DNA of 64,000 nt from RGIG8748 sp045646525. Its GTDB lineage: Bacteria; Bacillota; Clostridia; UMGS1810. The stretch's first letter is position 1; every line of letters starts with the position of its first letter. A program made the translations under genes and the position numbers. The DNA lies in contig JAZRKX010000038.1 of the NCBI GenBank assembly GCA_045646525.1, positions 1 through 64,000 on the forward strand. The letters are read 5' to 3'. Below, piece after piece: positions 57,314 through 64,000 of the stretch. The notes under the pieces are model-generated. The model was not told the origin of the DNA. It saw only the letters and a program-made list of their open reading frames with translations, and did no database searches.

Positions 57314-57952
57314 ATGGAACTTTCGGAAATCAAAAGCAGAGTTTTTGGTTACAGCAAAAAAAGCGTGTGCCAGTATATAAGTGAATTAAACACCCTGCAC
57401 GAAGCAGAAATCGAAGCTCAGAAGGATAAGTCTGACAAGAGAGCGGAGAACTACAATTCGCAGATTAAAAATCTGTCGGATACCAATGCAGGTCTTAATA
57501 AGGAGCTTACTGCTCTGAAGGACGAGTTGGAAAGTTTAAGAGCCCGCGTGGCAGAGCTTGAGGAGATAAACTCTTCCATTACGGAGAGCTACGATGCACT
57601 TTCCAAAGAAACAGAGGATTTAAGAAATAAGAGCGATGTTATAAGCACCGCTATTATCAACGCAGAAAAGTGCGCTTCTTCTATGCTTAGTGAAGCAAAC
57701 ACCCGCGCCCAGGATATGATAGACGAAGCACATACCAAGGTGGAGGACGAGGTTAAGCGTCTGGAAACTGCCAAGAAGTACATAACCGAGGTAAGAGGTG
57801 CGGTAGAGCATACATTAAAGAAGATAGATGCAGAACTTGGCGATATAGAAAAGGATATATCCTTTAAAACCCAGAGCGTGACCGAAGATAAAAAATCCAC
57901 AGTTAAAGAAAAATTCGGAATGCTTGATAAGACATTTTTCAAAAGAGCATAA
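57314..57952 (+). CDS. DivIVA-like coiled-coil protein
   Basis: A 212-residue protein; ATG 57314 follows GGAGAGG (in-frame ATG 57299 is possible). N-terminal ELSEIKSRVFGYSKKSVCQY followed by ISELN matches the DivIVA lipid-binding start (F-x-GYSxxxVxxYI..L). A long coiled coil follows (LNKELTALKDELESLRARVA and INAEKCASSMLSEANTRAQD). DivIVA/GpsB-type proteins gather at curved membranes and steer division or wall enzymes. It is driven by a consensus promoter and not cotranscribed with radC, suggesting abundant expression. Exact subfamily is uncertain. Confidence 0.78.
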   Translation: MELSEIKSRVFGYSKKSVCQYISELNTLHEAEIEAQKDKSDKRAENYNSQIKNLSDTNAGLNKELTALKDELESLRARVAELEEINSSITESYDALSKETEDLRNKSDVISTAIINAEKCASSMLSEANTRAQDMIDEAHTKVEDEVKRLETAKKYITEVRGAVEHTLKKIDAELGDIEKDISFKTQSVTEDKKSTVKEKFGMLDKTFFKRA

Positions 57953-57958
57953 CAGATT

Positions 57959-57987
57959 GCCCCTTTGTCATATTGTGACAAAGGGGC
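57959..57987 (+). terminator. 12-bp perfect hairpin without T-run before the sulfhydrylase gene
   Basis: GCCCCTTTGTCA / TGACAAAGGGGC, 5-nt loop, 6 bp after the DivIVA-like stop and about 12 bp before the next ribosome site. No U-tract follows on either strand. It could end the DivIVA-like message weakly, protect its 3' end, or control access to the next start. Confidence 0.5.
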
Positions 57988-58009
57988 AGTATTAAAAAGG
58001 AGGATTACT

Positions 58010-59278
58010 ATGAAGATAGAAACACAATGCTTACACGAGGGTTATCAGCCCGCAAACGGCGAGACCAATGTTCTCCCGATATATCAGAGTACCACATATG
58101 CGTACGATTCTTCCGAACACATAGGCAAGCTCTTTGACCTTACGGAAGCAGGACATATGTATTCAAGAATATCCAACCCCACAGTAGAAGCTGTGGAGAA
58201 GAAGATTGCCGCTATGGAGGGCGGTGTAGGCGCACTTTGTACTACATCAGGTCAGGCAGCGTCGCTTATATCCCTGCTCAACATATTAAAGTCGGGCGAC
58301 CACTTTATAAGCGCAGGCACCATATATGGCGGAACAATCAACCTTTTTGCCGTTACATTAAAGCGCTTTGGCATAGACATGACCTTTGTAGATGCCGACC
58401 TTCCCATAGAAGAACTTCAAAAATATATTAAACCCAATACCAAGGCAGTATTTGGCGAGACTATTGCCAATCCCGCACTTTCCGTATTGGATATAGAAAA
58501 GTTTGCCAAACTTGCACATAGTAACAACTGTCCTCTTATTGTAGACAATACCTTTGCTACGCCATTCCTCTGCAGACCCTTTGAGTTCGGAGCAGACATT
58601 GTTATCCATTCCACAACAAAGTATCTCGACGGTCACGCACTTCAGGTAGGCGGTGTTATAGTAGACAGCGGTAAATTCGACTGGGCAAACGGTAACTATC
58701 CCGAAATGACCGAGCCTGATGAGAGCTATCACGGCGTAGTATATACAAGAGATTTCGGAAATGCGGCATACATCACAAAGGCAAGAGTTCAGCTCATGAG
58801 AGACCTTGGTGTGTATCCGTCTGCTCATGCGGCATGGCTTCTTAATCTTGGCATGGAGACTCTCCATGTCCGTATGGAAAGACATTGCCAGAATGCTCTT
58901 AAGTGTGCAGAGTTTTTAAAGAATCATCCCAAGGTGGATTTTGTAAACTATCCCGGTCTTCCCGATGATAAGTACAATACTTTGGCACAGAAATATCTTC
59001 CCAAGGGTACTTGCGGTGTTATAGCACTCTCCATAAAGGGTACAAGAGAAAATGCAGTTAAATTTATAGATAGCTTAAAGATTGCGCGAAACCTTGTACA
59101 TGTTGCCGATATAAGAACATGTGTTCTTCATCCTGCAAGTTCCACTCACCGTCAGCTTACCGACGAGCAGCTTGTAAACTGCGGTATTACTCCCGGTCTT
59201 GTAAGACTTTCTGTTGGACTTGAAAATGTAGACGATATAATTGCCGACCTTAAGCAGGCTCTCGAACAAGTAGAATAA
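58010..59278 (+). CDS. metY: O-acetylhomoserine sulfhydrylase (aminocarboxypropyltransferase)
   Basis: A 422-residue PLP enzyme of the Cys/Met metabolism family. ATG 58010 is preceded by AAAAGGAGG. Blocks include ETQCLHEGYQPANGETNVLP, YSRISNPTVEAVEKKIAAME, TTSGQAASLISLLNILKSGD, ADIVIHSTTKYLDGHALQVG with the PLP Lys, and LVRLSVGLENVDDIIADLKQ. It makes homocysteine from O-acetylhomoserine and sulfide. GHALQVGGVIVDSG favours OAH sulfhydrylase over cystathionine enzymes. Ends in a strong terminator. Confidence 0.94.
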   Translation: MKIETQCLHEGYQPANGETNVLPIYQSTTYAYDSSEHIGKLFDLTEAGHMYSRISNPTVEAVEKKIAAMEGGVGALCTTSGQAASLISLLNILKSGDHFISAGTIYGGTINLFAVTLKRFGIDMTFVDADLPIEELQKYIKPNTKAVFGETIANPALSVLDIEKFAKLAHSNNCPLIVDNTFATPFLCRPFEFGADIVIHSTTKYLDGHALQVGGVIVDSGKFDWANGNYPEMTEPDESYHGVVYTRDFGNAAYITKARVQLMRDLGVYPSAHAAWLLNLGMETLHVRMERHCQNALKCAEFLKNHPKVDFVNYPGLPDDKYNTLAQKYLPKGTCGVIALSIKGTRENAVKFIDSLKIARNLVHVADIRTCVLHPASSTHRQLTDEQLVNCGITPGLVRLSVGLENVDDIIADLKQALEQVE

Positions 59279-59285
59279 TTTTGGT

Positions 59286-59318
59286 AAAAAGGAAATTCCA
59301 CAGGAATTTCCTTTTTTT
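59286..59318 (+). terminator. Terminator of the sulfhydrylase gene
   Basis: AAAAAGGAAATTCC / GGAATTTCCTTTTT with ACA loop, 14-bp stem and T7. Confidence 0.92.
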
Positions 59319-59340
59319 GTGCCTTTTTTACAAAAAGCTA

Positions 59341-59369
59341 TTGAAAAACACAAAATATTGTGGTAAACT
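59341..59369 (+). promoter_or_regulatory. Promoter of uraA-upp
   Basis: TTGAAA at 59341-59346, 17-bp spacer, TAAACT at 59364-59369, 34 bp before the start codon. There is no room for a PyrR attenuator leader. Confidence 0.6.
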
Positions 59370-59403
59370 TTCTGTAACTAATAAAATTCCGGAGGGATAA
59401 AAA

Positions 59404-60756
59404 ATGAAAATGATTTATGGTGTTGAAGACAAACCGAAATTCGGACAGCTCCTCATTTTTGCAATTCAGCAGCTTCTTGCAATTATGACAGCTACTCTTG
59501 TAGTTCCGGTTATCGTAGGTAATGGTATGAGCTCTGCTGCAGCTCTTTTCGGTGCAGGTATAGGTACATTGGTTTATGTACTCTTTACCAAGAAAAAGAG
59601 CCCTGTTTTCCTTGGCTCATCCTTTGCATTTATAGGCTCAATGGCTGCAGCTTTTGCAGGTGCCGTTTCTGTACAGGCAGGTTACACAGGTCTTATAATC
59701 GGTGCTATATTTGCAGGTCTTGTGTACGTAGTGATAGCCACTATTGTTAAATTTGTAGGCGTCAACTGGATAGACAGACTCATGCCTGCAACAGTTATAG
59801 GTCCTGTAGTTGCTATAATCGGTCTCTCGCTTGCAGGAAATGCAATAGGCGATATAACCAAGGGAAGCATTCCCGATGTTGCAGCATCTCCGCTTGTTAC
59901 AGTACTTTGCGGTATAATAACTCTTGTTGTTACAATAGTATCTTCTACTTACGGAAAGAAGATGGGCAAGCTCATTCCCTTTATCTTCGGTATTCTCGGT
60001 GGATATGCAGCATGTGCTATATTTACAGCAATCGGTTTTGCGCTTAATGTAGATGCTCTTAAGATACTCAACACAGCTCCCTTTGCAGCACTTCTTACAG
60101 AAGGCAGGGTAACACTCGAAACATTCCTCTCTGTTCCCGATTTTACAATATCTACTGCAATTAAGGGTATTAAAGAAATCGATGCAGCTTATATAGGCAG
60201 CGTGGCTGTAGCATACATTCCTGTTGCATTCGTTGTATTCGCAGAACACCTTGCAGACCACAAAAACATATCTTCTATTATAGAAAAAGACCTTTTAAAA
60301 GAACCCGGTCTCCACAGAACACTTCTCGGTGACGGTGTAGGTTCTATCGTAGGTGCTATTTTCGGCGGTTGCCCAAATACAACATACGGCGAATCCGTAG
60401 GCTGTGTTGCTATTACAAAGAACGCTTCTGTATATACAATCATAACTGCGGCAATACTTGCTATTGTTATATCTTTTGTATCTCCCTTTATAGCTTTCGT
60501 AAATTCCATACCCTCCTGCGTAATGGGCGGTGTATGTATGGCACTCTACGGCTTTATAGCTGTATCTGGTCTTAAGATGGTACAAAAGGTTGATTTAAAC
60601 CAGAACAAAAACCTCTTTGTTGTATCTACAATTCTTATTACAGGTATAGGCGGTCTTACACTTACATTCGGCAAGGTAACACTTACCTCCGTAGCGTGTG
60701 CACTTATACTCGGCATAATAGTAAATCTTGTAGTATCCAAGGTAAAAGAACAGTAA
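59404..60756 (+). CDS. uraA: Uracil permease (NCS2 family)
   Basis: A 450-residue membrane carrier with about 14 helices. It starts MKMIYGVEDKPKFGQLLIFA, followed by ATLVVPVIVGNGMSSAAALF; VFAEHLADHKNISSIIEKDL carries the substrate/proton Glu of NCS2 proteins, and GGCPNTTYGESVGCVAITKN is the family signature (PxTTYGENxG) with a second functional Glu. It imports uracil for upp, which lies 15 bp downstream. GGAGGG is 8 nt before ATG. Confidence 0.95.
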   Translation: MKMIYGVEDKPKFGQLLIFAIQQLLAIMTATLVVPVIVGNGMSSAAALFGAGIGTLVYVLFTKKKSPVFLGSSFAFIGSMAAAFAGAVSVQAGYTGLIIGAIFAGLVYVVIATIVKFVGVNWIDRLMPATVIGPVVAIIGLSLAGNAIGDITKGSIPDVAASPLVTVLCGIITLVVTIVSSTYGKKMGKLIPFIFGILGGYAACAIFTAIGFALNVDALKILNTAPFAALLTEGRVTLETFLSVPDFTISTAIKGIKEIDAAYIGSVAVAYIPVAFVVFAEHLADHKNISSIIEKDLLKEPGLHRTLLGDGVGSIVGAIFGGCPNTTYGESVGCVAITKNASVYTIITAAILAIVISFVSPFIAFVNSIPSCVMGGVCMALYGFIAVSGLKMVQKVDLNQNKNLFVVSTILITGIGGLTLTFGKVTLTSVACALILGIIVNLVVSKVKEQ

Positions 60757-60771
60757 TCAGGAGTGCATCTT

Positions 60772-61401
60772 ATGAAAAATGTTACAATCTTTGACCATCC
60801 TCTTATTCTGCACAAGACTACTATATTAAGACAAAAGGATACTCCGAATAAGGAGTTTCGTGAGCTGGTAGAGGAGATAACCATGCTTATGTGTTTTGAA
60901 TCTCTGCGCGACCTTCCTTTAGAAGAGGTAGAGATAGAAACACCTATCAAAAAGACCACCCAGAAACTCATAAAGGGCAAAAAGCTTGCTGTTGTTCCCA
61001 TACTTCGTGCGGGACTTGGCATGGTAAACGGACTTTTAAAGCTTGTTCCGTCTGCCAAGGTAGGACATATCGGTATGTACCGCGACGAAGAAACGCTTGA
61101 GCCTCAGGAGTATTACTGCAAGCTTCCTGACGATATATCCAACAGACTTATAGTTGTGGTAGACCCAATGCTTGCAACAGGCGGCTCTGCGATAGATGCC
61201 ATAACACAGATAAAATCCTATGGCGGTAAGCATATCAAATTCCTGTGCCTTATAGCTGCCCCCGAGGGTGTGGATGCTCTTACAAAGGCTCACCCCGATG
61301 TTGAGATTTACTGCGCAAACATAGACGAATGTCTTAACGAAAAGGGCTATATCGTTCCCGGTCTGGGCGATGCAGGTGACAGAATATTCGGTACAAAATA
61401 A
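60772..61401 (+). CDS. upp: Uracil phosphoribosyltransferase
   Basis: A 209-residue enzyme making UMP from uracil and PRPP. ATG 60772 follows AGGAG; an in-frame ATG 9 nt earlier overlaps that site. VTIFDHPLILHKTTILRQKD, LAVVPILRAGLGMVNGLLKL, YRDEETLEPQEYYCKLP, the PRPP loop VVVDPMLATGGSAIDAI and the C-terminal VPGLGDAGDRIFGTK are diagnostic. Forms a two-gene uracil salvage operon with uraA. Confidence 0.97.
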   Translation: MKNVTIFDHPLILHKTTILRQKDTPNKEFRELVEEITMLMCFESLRDLPLEEVEIETPIKKTTQKLIKGKKLAVVPILRAGLGMVNGLLKLVPSAKVGHIGMYRDEETLEPQEYYCKLPDDISNRLIVVVDPMLATGGSAIDAITQIKSYGGKHIKFLCLIAAPEGVDALTKAHPDVEIYCANIDECLNEKGYIVPGLGDAGDRIFGTK

Positions 61402-61418
61402 GACTTTTATAAAGGTAG

Positions 61419-61460
61419 AAAAGGACACACCAATTTAGTATAAATCGGCGTGTCCTTTTT
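61419..61460 (+). terminator. Terminator of uraA-upp
   Basis: A long hairpin: AAAAGGACACACCAATTTA pairs with TAAATCGGCGTGTCCTTTT (two G-T wobbles), 3-nt loop, T-run at the end. Confidence 0.9.
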
Positions 61461-61461
61461 A

Positions 61462-61490
61462 TTGAAAATTATAGGTTTTTGTGGTAGAAT
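61462..61490 (+). promoter_or_regulatory. Promoter upstream of a structured non-coding stretch
   Basis: TTGAAA at 61462-61467, 17-bp spacer, TAGAAT at 61485-61490, directly behind the upp terminator and 280 bp upstream of the next gene. Confidence 0.55.
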
Positions 61491-61496
61491 ATATTG

Positions 61497-61692
61497 AGAT
61501 GATTTATCTTGAAAGTGCTTTTGTAGCAATCATTTCATTCTAGCTCCTAACATGATATAAACTTGCCACCAAAAAGGTTGGCATCCGGATTATACAGTCT
61601 TTATAACATTGCTTATACAGCGCAATGAGAATTCATGCCATATCAAGTTTTGCGTGGAACGAAAATGCCTTTTGTTTTTTAACAAAAACTTC
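61497..61692 (+). ncRNA. Candidate small RNA or leader between upp and the TAXI gene
   Basis: About 195 bp without an ORF between two promoters. It contains several short hairpins: GCCACC/GGTTGGC (61565-61582), CATTGC/GCAATG (61607-61627) and TTTTGTT/AACAAAA (61670-61687). Its own promoter (61462-61490) and the second promoter placed behind it (61693-61721) suggest an independent RNA or a long leader. I do not recognise a known RNA family. Confidence 0.35.
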
Positions 61693-61721
61693 TTGAAAAA
61701 TATTTAAAGATGTTGTATAAT
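61693..61721 (+). promoter_or_regulatory. Promoter of the TAXI-TRAP operon
   Basis: TTGAAA at 61693-61698, 17-bp spacer, TATAAT at 61716-61721, 49 bp before the GTG start. Confidence 0.8.
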
Positions 61722-61769
61722 AATTTTGTATAATAATATTTGGAAGTATTAAAAAAGGAGGAAATTTTT

Positions 61770-62726
61770 GTGAAAAAGTTTATAGCAATTCTGATAACCA
61801 TGGTAATGGTTGTTGCATTGGTTGCTTGCAGTGGCGCAGGAACTAAGATGACAATGGGTACAGGTGGTACAGCTGGTACATATTATGGTTATGGCGGTGT
61901 TTTAGGACAGTACATTAAAAATAATGCAGGAATTGATGTTACTGTTGTTTCCACCGATGGTTCAAAAGCAAATATTCAGGGTATTGCTGCCGGTGACTAT
62001 CAGTTAGGTACAGTACAGTCAGATGTTATGGCATATGCTTGGGCAGGTACTCGTTCTTTTGAGAACGAAGGCAAAATTGATTCATTCCGTACAGTTGCCG
62101 GCCTTTATGCAGAGACAGTACAGCTTGTTACAATGGACCCTGCCATCAAATCTGTAAAAGATTTAAAAGGTAAATCAGTTTCAATTGGTGCTCCCGGTTC
62201 AGGTGTTTACTTTAATGCGATTGATGTGCTCGCGGCAGCAGATCTTACAGAAAACGATATTAATGCACAGTATCAGTCATTTGCTGATAGTGCAGATGCT
62301 TTGAAAGACGGTAAAATTGATGCTGCATTTATAGTTGCAGGTGCTCCCACACCCGCAATCACAGAACTTTGCACAACAAATGATGCATACTTAGTTCCCA
62401 TTGACGGCGAAGTTGCAGAAAAACTTATGGCTTCATGTGACTTCTACTCAGCACTTACAATTCCTGCAGGCACATATAACGGCCAGGTAGATGATGTTAC
62501 AACAGTAACAGTTAAGGCAACCTTGATTGTTTCAGCTGATGCATCAGAAGATGATGTTTACAAATTAACCGCTGCAATCTTTGATAACATCGAAGCAATC
62601 TCTGCCGAAAATGCAAAAGGTGCAGAATTAAGCTTAGAAAATGCAACACAAGGACTTACAGTTCCATTCCATGCAGGTTCTGCTAAATACTTCAAAGAAA
62701 AAGGAATCGAAGTAGCAGCACAGTAA
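61770..62726 (+). CDS. TAXI-family TRAP transporter solute-binding lipoprotein
   Basis: A 318-residue extracytoplasmic binding protein. GTG 61770 is chosen: AAAGGAGG is 8 nt upstream and the signal peptide begins there (KKFIAILITMVMVVALVACS, lipobox Cys). The mature part is TAXI-like: MTMGTGGTAGTYYGYGGVLG, TVVSTDGSKANIQGIAAGDY, SIGAPGSGVYFNAIDVL and GKIDAAFIVAGAPTPAI. It captures an organic acid or similar solute and hands it to the fused permease encoded next. Substrate not inferable. A terminator-like hairpin lies between the two genes. Confidence 0.94.
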   Translation: MKKFIAILITMVMVVALVACSGAGTKMTMGTGGTAGTYYGYGGVLGQYIKNNAGIDVTVVSTDGSKANIQGIAAGDYQLGTVQSDVMAYAWAGTRSFENEGKIDSFRTVAGLYAETVQLVTMDPAIKSVKDLKGKSVSIGAPGSGVYFNAIDVLAAADLTENDINAQYQSFADSADALKDGKIDAAFIVAGAPTPAITELCTTNDAYLVPIDGEVAEKLMASCDFYSALTIPAGTYNGQVDDVTTVTVKATLIVSADASEDDVYKLTAAIFDNIEAISAENAKGAELSLENATQGLTVPFHAGSAKYFKEKGIEVAAQ

Positions 62727-62739
62727 TTAAGATTTTTTG

Positions 62740-62770
62740 GCTGCGGCGGGTTTCGCCGTGGCCTTTTTTG
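62740..62770 (+). terminator. Hairpin between binding-protein and permease genes
   Basis: GGCTGCGGCG...CGCCGTGGCC stem followed by T6. Placed inside the operon, it probably lowers permease expression relative to the abundant binding protein. Confidence 0.75.
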
Positions 62771-62798
62771 TAATATAACCGAGGAGAGAATTTTTAAG

Positions 62799-64000
62799 AT
62801 GTTATTCAAAAAGAAAACGCAAGCACCCCAGGAGACAATGGATCTGGATGCTGTTATGAAAAAATTTGACAGAGAATCAAACACAAGAGTATGGGAAGGT
62901 GTGCCGAAGATTTTAGTTACATCTGTACTTGCTTTGTTTTCTTTGTTTTGCCTTTATGTAACGCTGTTTGCCAGTTGGCTCGAAGAACTTCGTCTCACGA
63001 CTTTTGTGGCATTTATCATATTTATAGGGTACCTTATGTACCCTGTAAAAAAAGGTAAACAACGCACAAACTATATTCCTTGGTACGATTTTATTATTAT
63101 GATTCTGGGCACGGGAGCATTTCTTTATTATGCTTTTAATGCCAAAATAATCATCCAGCAGGGAAGTAATTTTGACTTGTACCAGATTATGATAGGTGTT
63201 GTGGGCGTTTTGGCTTTAATTGAGCTTTGCCGTCGAAGTGTTGGTCTGCCGATTATTATTGTGGCAGGATGCTTTGTGGTGTACGCTTTGATATGGGGTC
63301 TTTCAAACCCCACCTTCACAGGCAAACTAAACTATATCATCCGCTATCTTTTCTACGGAAAAGAAGGTGTACTTTCAACACCTATTAATGTGTGTTCCAA
63401 GTTTATTGTAGTGTTTATCATCTTTGGTGCATTTTTGGAGCGTACCGGAATTGCGGAATTTTTTATTAAAATAGCAAATGCCGTAGTAGGTAGATTTTCA
63501 GGCGGCCCCGCTAAAGTTGCGGTTGTAGCAAGTGCATTAGAGGGAATGGTATCAGGTTCATCTGTTGCAAACACCGTTGGTTCAGGATCGGTGACAATCC
63601 CTTTGATGAAAAAAACAGGCTATAAACCCGAATTTGCAGCAGCAGCGGAGGCATCTGCCTCAACGGGTGGACAGATTATGCCTCCCATTATGGGTGCGGC
63701 AGCATTTTTGATGGCTGACTATGTAGGTATGCCATACAGCAAGATCGTAGTATTGGCTATACTTCCTGCGGTTCTTTACTTTGCAGGTATATTTATAGCT
63801 GTTCACTTAGAAGCCAAAAAAGAAGGTTTGCGCGGATTGACACGAGAAGAATTACCAAAATTTCTTCCTTTGTTAAAAAAAGTGTATCTGCTTCTGCCTC
63901 TGTTGGTTTTGATTTATCTTGTAGGCACAAGTACGCGTTCTATTCAGTATGCGGCGGCAATCGCGATTGTTGTGGTGATTGTTGTGAGCCTTTTCAACAA
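62799..64000 (+). CDS. TRAP transporter fused permease (4TM-12TM), N-terminal part
   Basis: Start ATG 62799 behind GAGGAGAG; the frame stays open to the right edge (400 codons visible). After a cytoplasmic tail, the small-subunit-like helices (ILVTSVLALFSLFCLYVTLF, TFVAFIIFIGYLMYPV, YDFIIMILGTGAFLYYAF) lead into the large-subunit part: IIFGAFLERTGIAEFFIKIA, SGGPAKVAVVASALEGMVSG, SSVANTVGSGSVTIPLMKK, ASASTGGQIMPPIMGAAAFL. The TGGQIMPP motif and DctQ-DctM fusion are typical of TAXI-TRAP systems, which use an ion gradient. Confidence 0.94.
   Translation, partial: MLFKKKTQAPQETMDLDAVMKKFDRESNTRVWEGVPKILVTSVLALFSLFCLYVTLFASWLEELRLTTFVAFIIFIGYLMYPVKKGKQRTNYIPWYDFIIMILGTGAFLYYAFNAKIIIQQGSNFDLYQIMIGVVGVLALIELCRRSVGLPIIIVAGCFVVYALIWGLSNPTFTGKLNYIIRYLFYGKEGVLSTPINVCSKFIVVFIIFGAFLERTGIAEFFIKIANAVVGRFSGGPAKVAVVASALEGMVSGSSVANTVGSGSVTIPLMKKTGYKPEFAAAAEASASTGGQIMPPIMGAAAFLMADYVGMPYSKIVVLAILPAVLYFAGIFIAVHLEAKKEGLRGLTREELPKFLPLLKKVYLLLPLLVLIYLVGTSTRSIQYAAAIAIVVVIVVSLFN

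Noticed and set aside
61640..61690. T-box antiterminator (TGGAACG)
   Set aside because: The invariant TGGNACC core is not matched, there is no competing terminator with U-tract, and the downstream gene is not an amino-acid or aminoacyl-tRNA gene.

Overview
The window comes from a spore-forming, Gram-positive, AT-rich member of the Clostridia. The evidence is a complete spoIIIA operon, a SigH-type sigma factor, a TAXI-type TRAP transporter, clostridial DUF families, and strong GGAGG ribosome sites with frequent TTG/GTG starts. No rRNA and no CRISPR array were seen.

Positions 1 to about 20,600 are an accessory island, visibly richer in A+T than the rest. It opens with the C-terminal end of a tyrosine integrase and a tandem-HTH protein. 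Next comes a restriction cluster behind a strong promoter with a direct-repeat operator candidate: a small HTH protein, two m5C methyltransferases, an unknown 265-residue protein, a McrB-like AAA+ protein with an EVE/PUA-like N-terminus, and McrC. This resembles LlaJI-type systems with one extra gene. A third m5C methyltransferase and a PD-(D/E)xK endonuclease form a second restriction-modification pair, followed by a YgjP-like metalloprotease. Then come miscellaneous cargo (ArsC-like protein, a broken peptide deformylase, a flavin-reductase-like protein) and a three-gene row of unknown function: cyclase-fold protein, GHKL ATPase and radical SAM protein. The island ends with small mobile-element-type genes, an RHH repressor divergent from a SLOG protein, and a leftward TM2 / YkvA / DUF4230 / DUF4230 group. 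Its right edge is probably a tRNA-Ser gene cut just after the anticodon loop (20604-20645). A second, intact tRNA-Ser(CGA) lies just inside that edge, with four helically phased TAGAA/T repeats between the two.

Positions 20,700 to 64,000 are core chromosome. In order: an RluA-type pseudouridine synthase (leftward), pgsA, a U32 peptidase-family protein, dut, maf, mreBCD, a PBP2 gene and a MinD/ParA-like gene with an altered P-loop, then mgsA. The purine run purE-purF-purM-purN-purO-like-AICAR transformylase-purD-purL splits the usual bifunctional PurH into two proteins. It is followed by tRNA-Leu(TAG), an exonuclease III gene, an anion permease, rplM-rpsI (leftward), sigH (leftward), spoIIIAA-AH, an asp23-family gene, nusB, xseAB, ispA, dxs, tlyA, radC, a DivIVA-like gene, an O-acetylhomoserine sulfhydrylase gene, uracil permease and upp. 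The window ends inside a TAXI-TRAP transporter operon.

The core order puts wall elongation (mreBCD-pbp2), purine synthesis, sporulation (the SpoIIIA channel) and isoprenoid/DNA-repair housekeeping in consecutive same-strand operons. Many have readable sigma-A promoters with 17-bp spacers and hairpin terminators. The best candidates for something undescribed are the cyclase-fold/GHKL/radical-SAM row, the LlaJI-like cluster with its extra protein, and the tRNA-Ser boundary.
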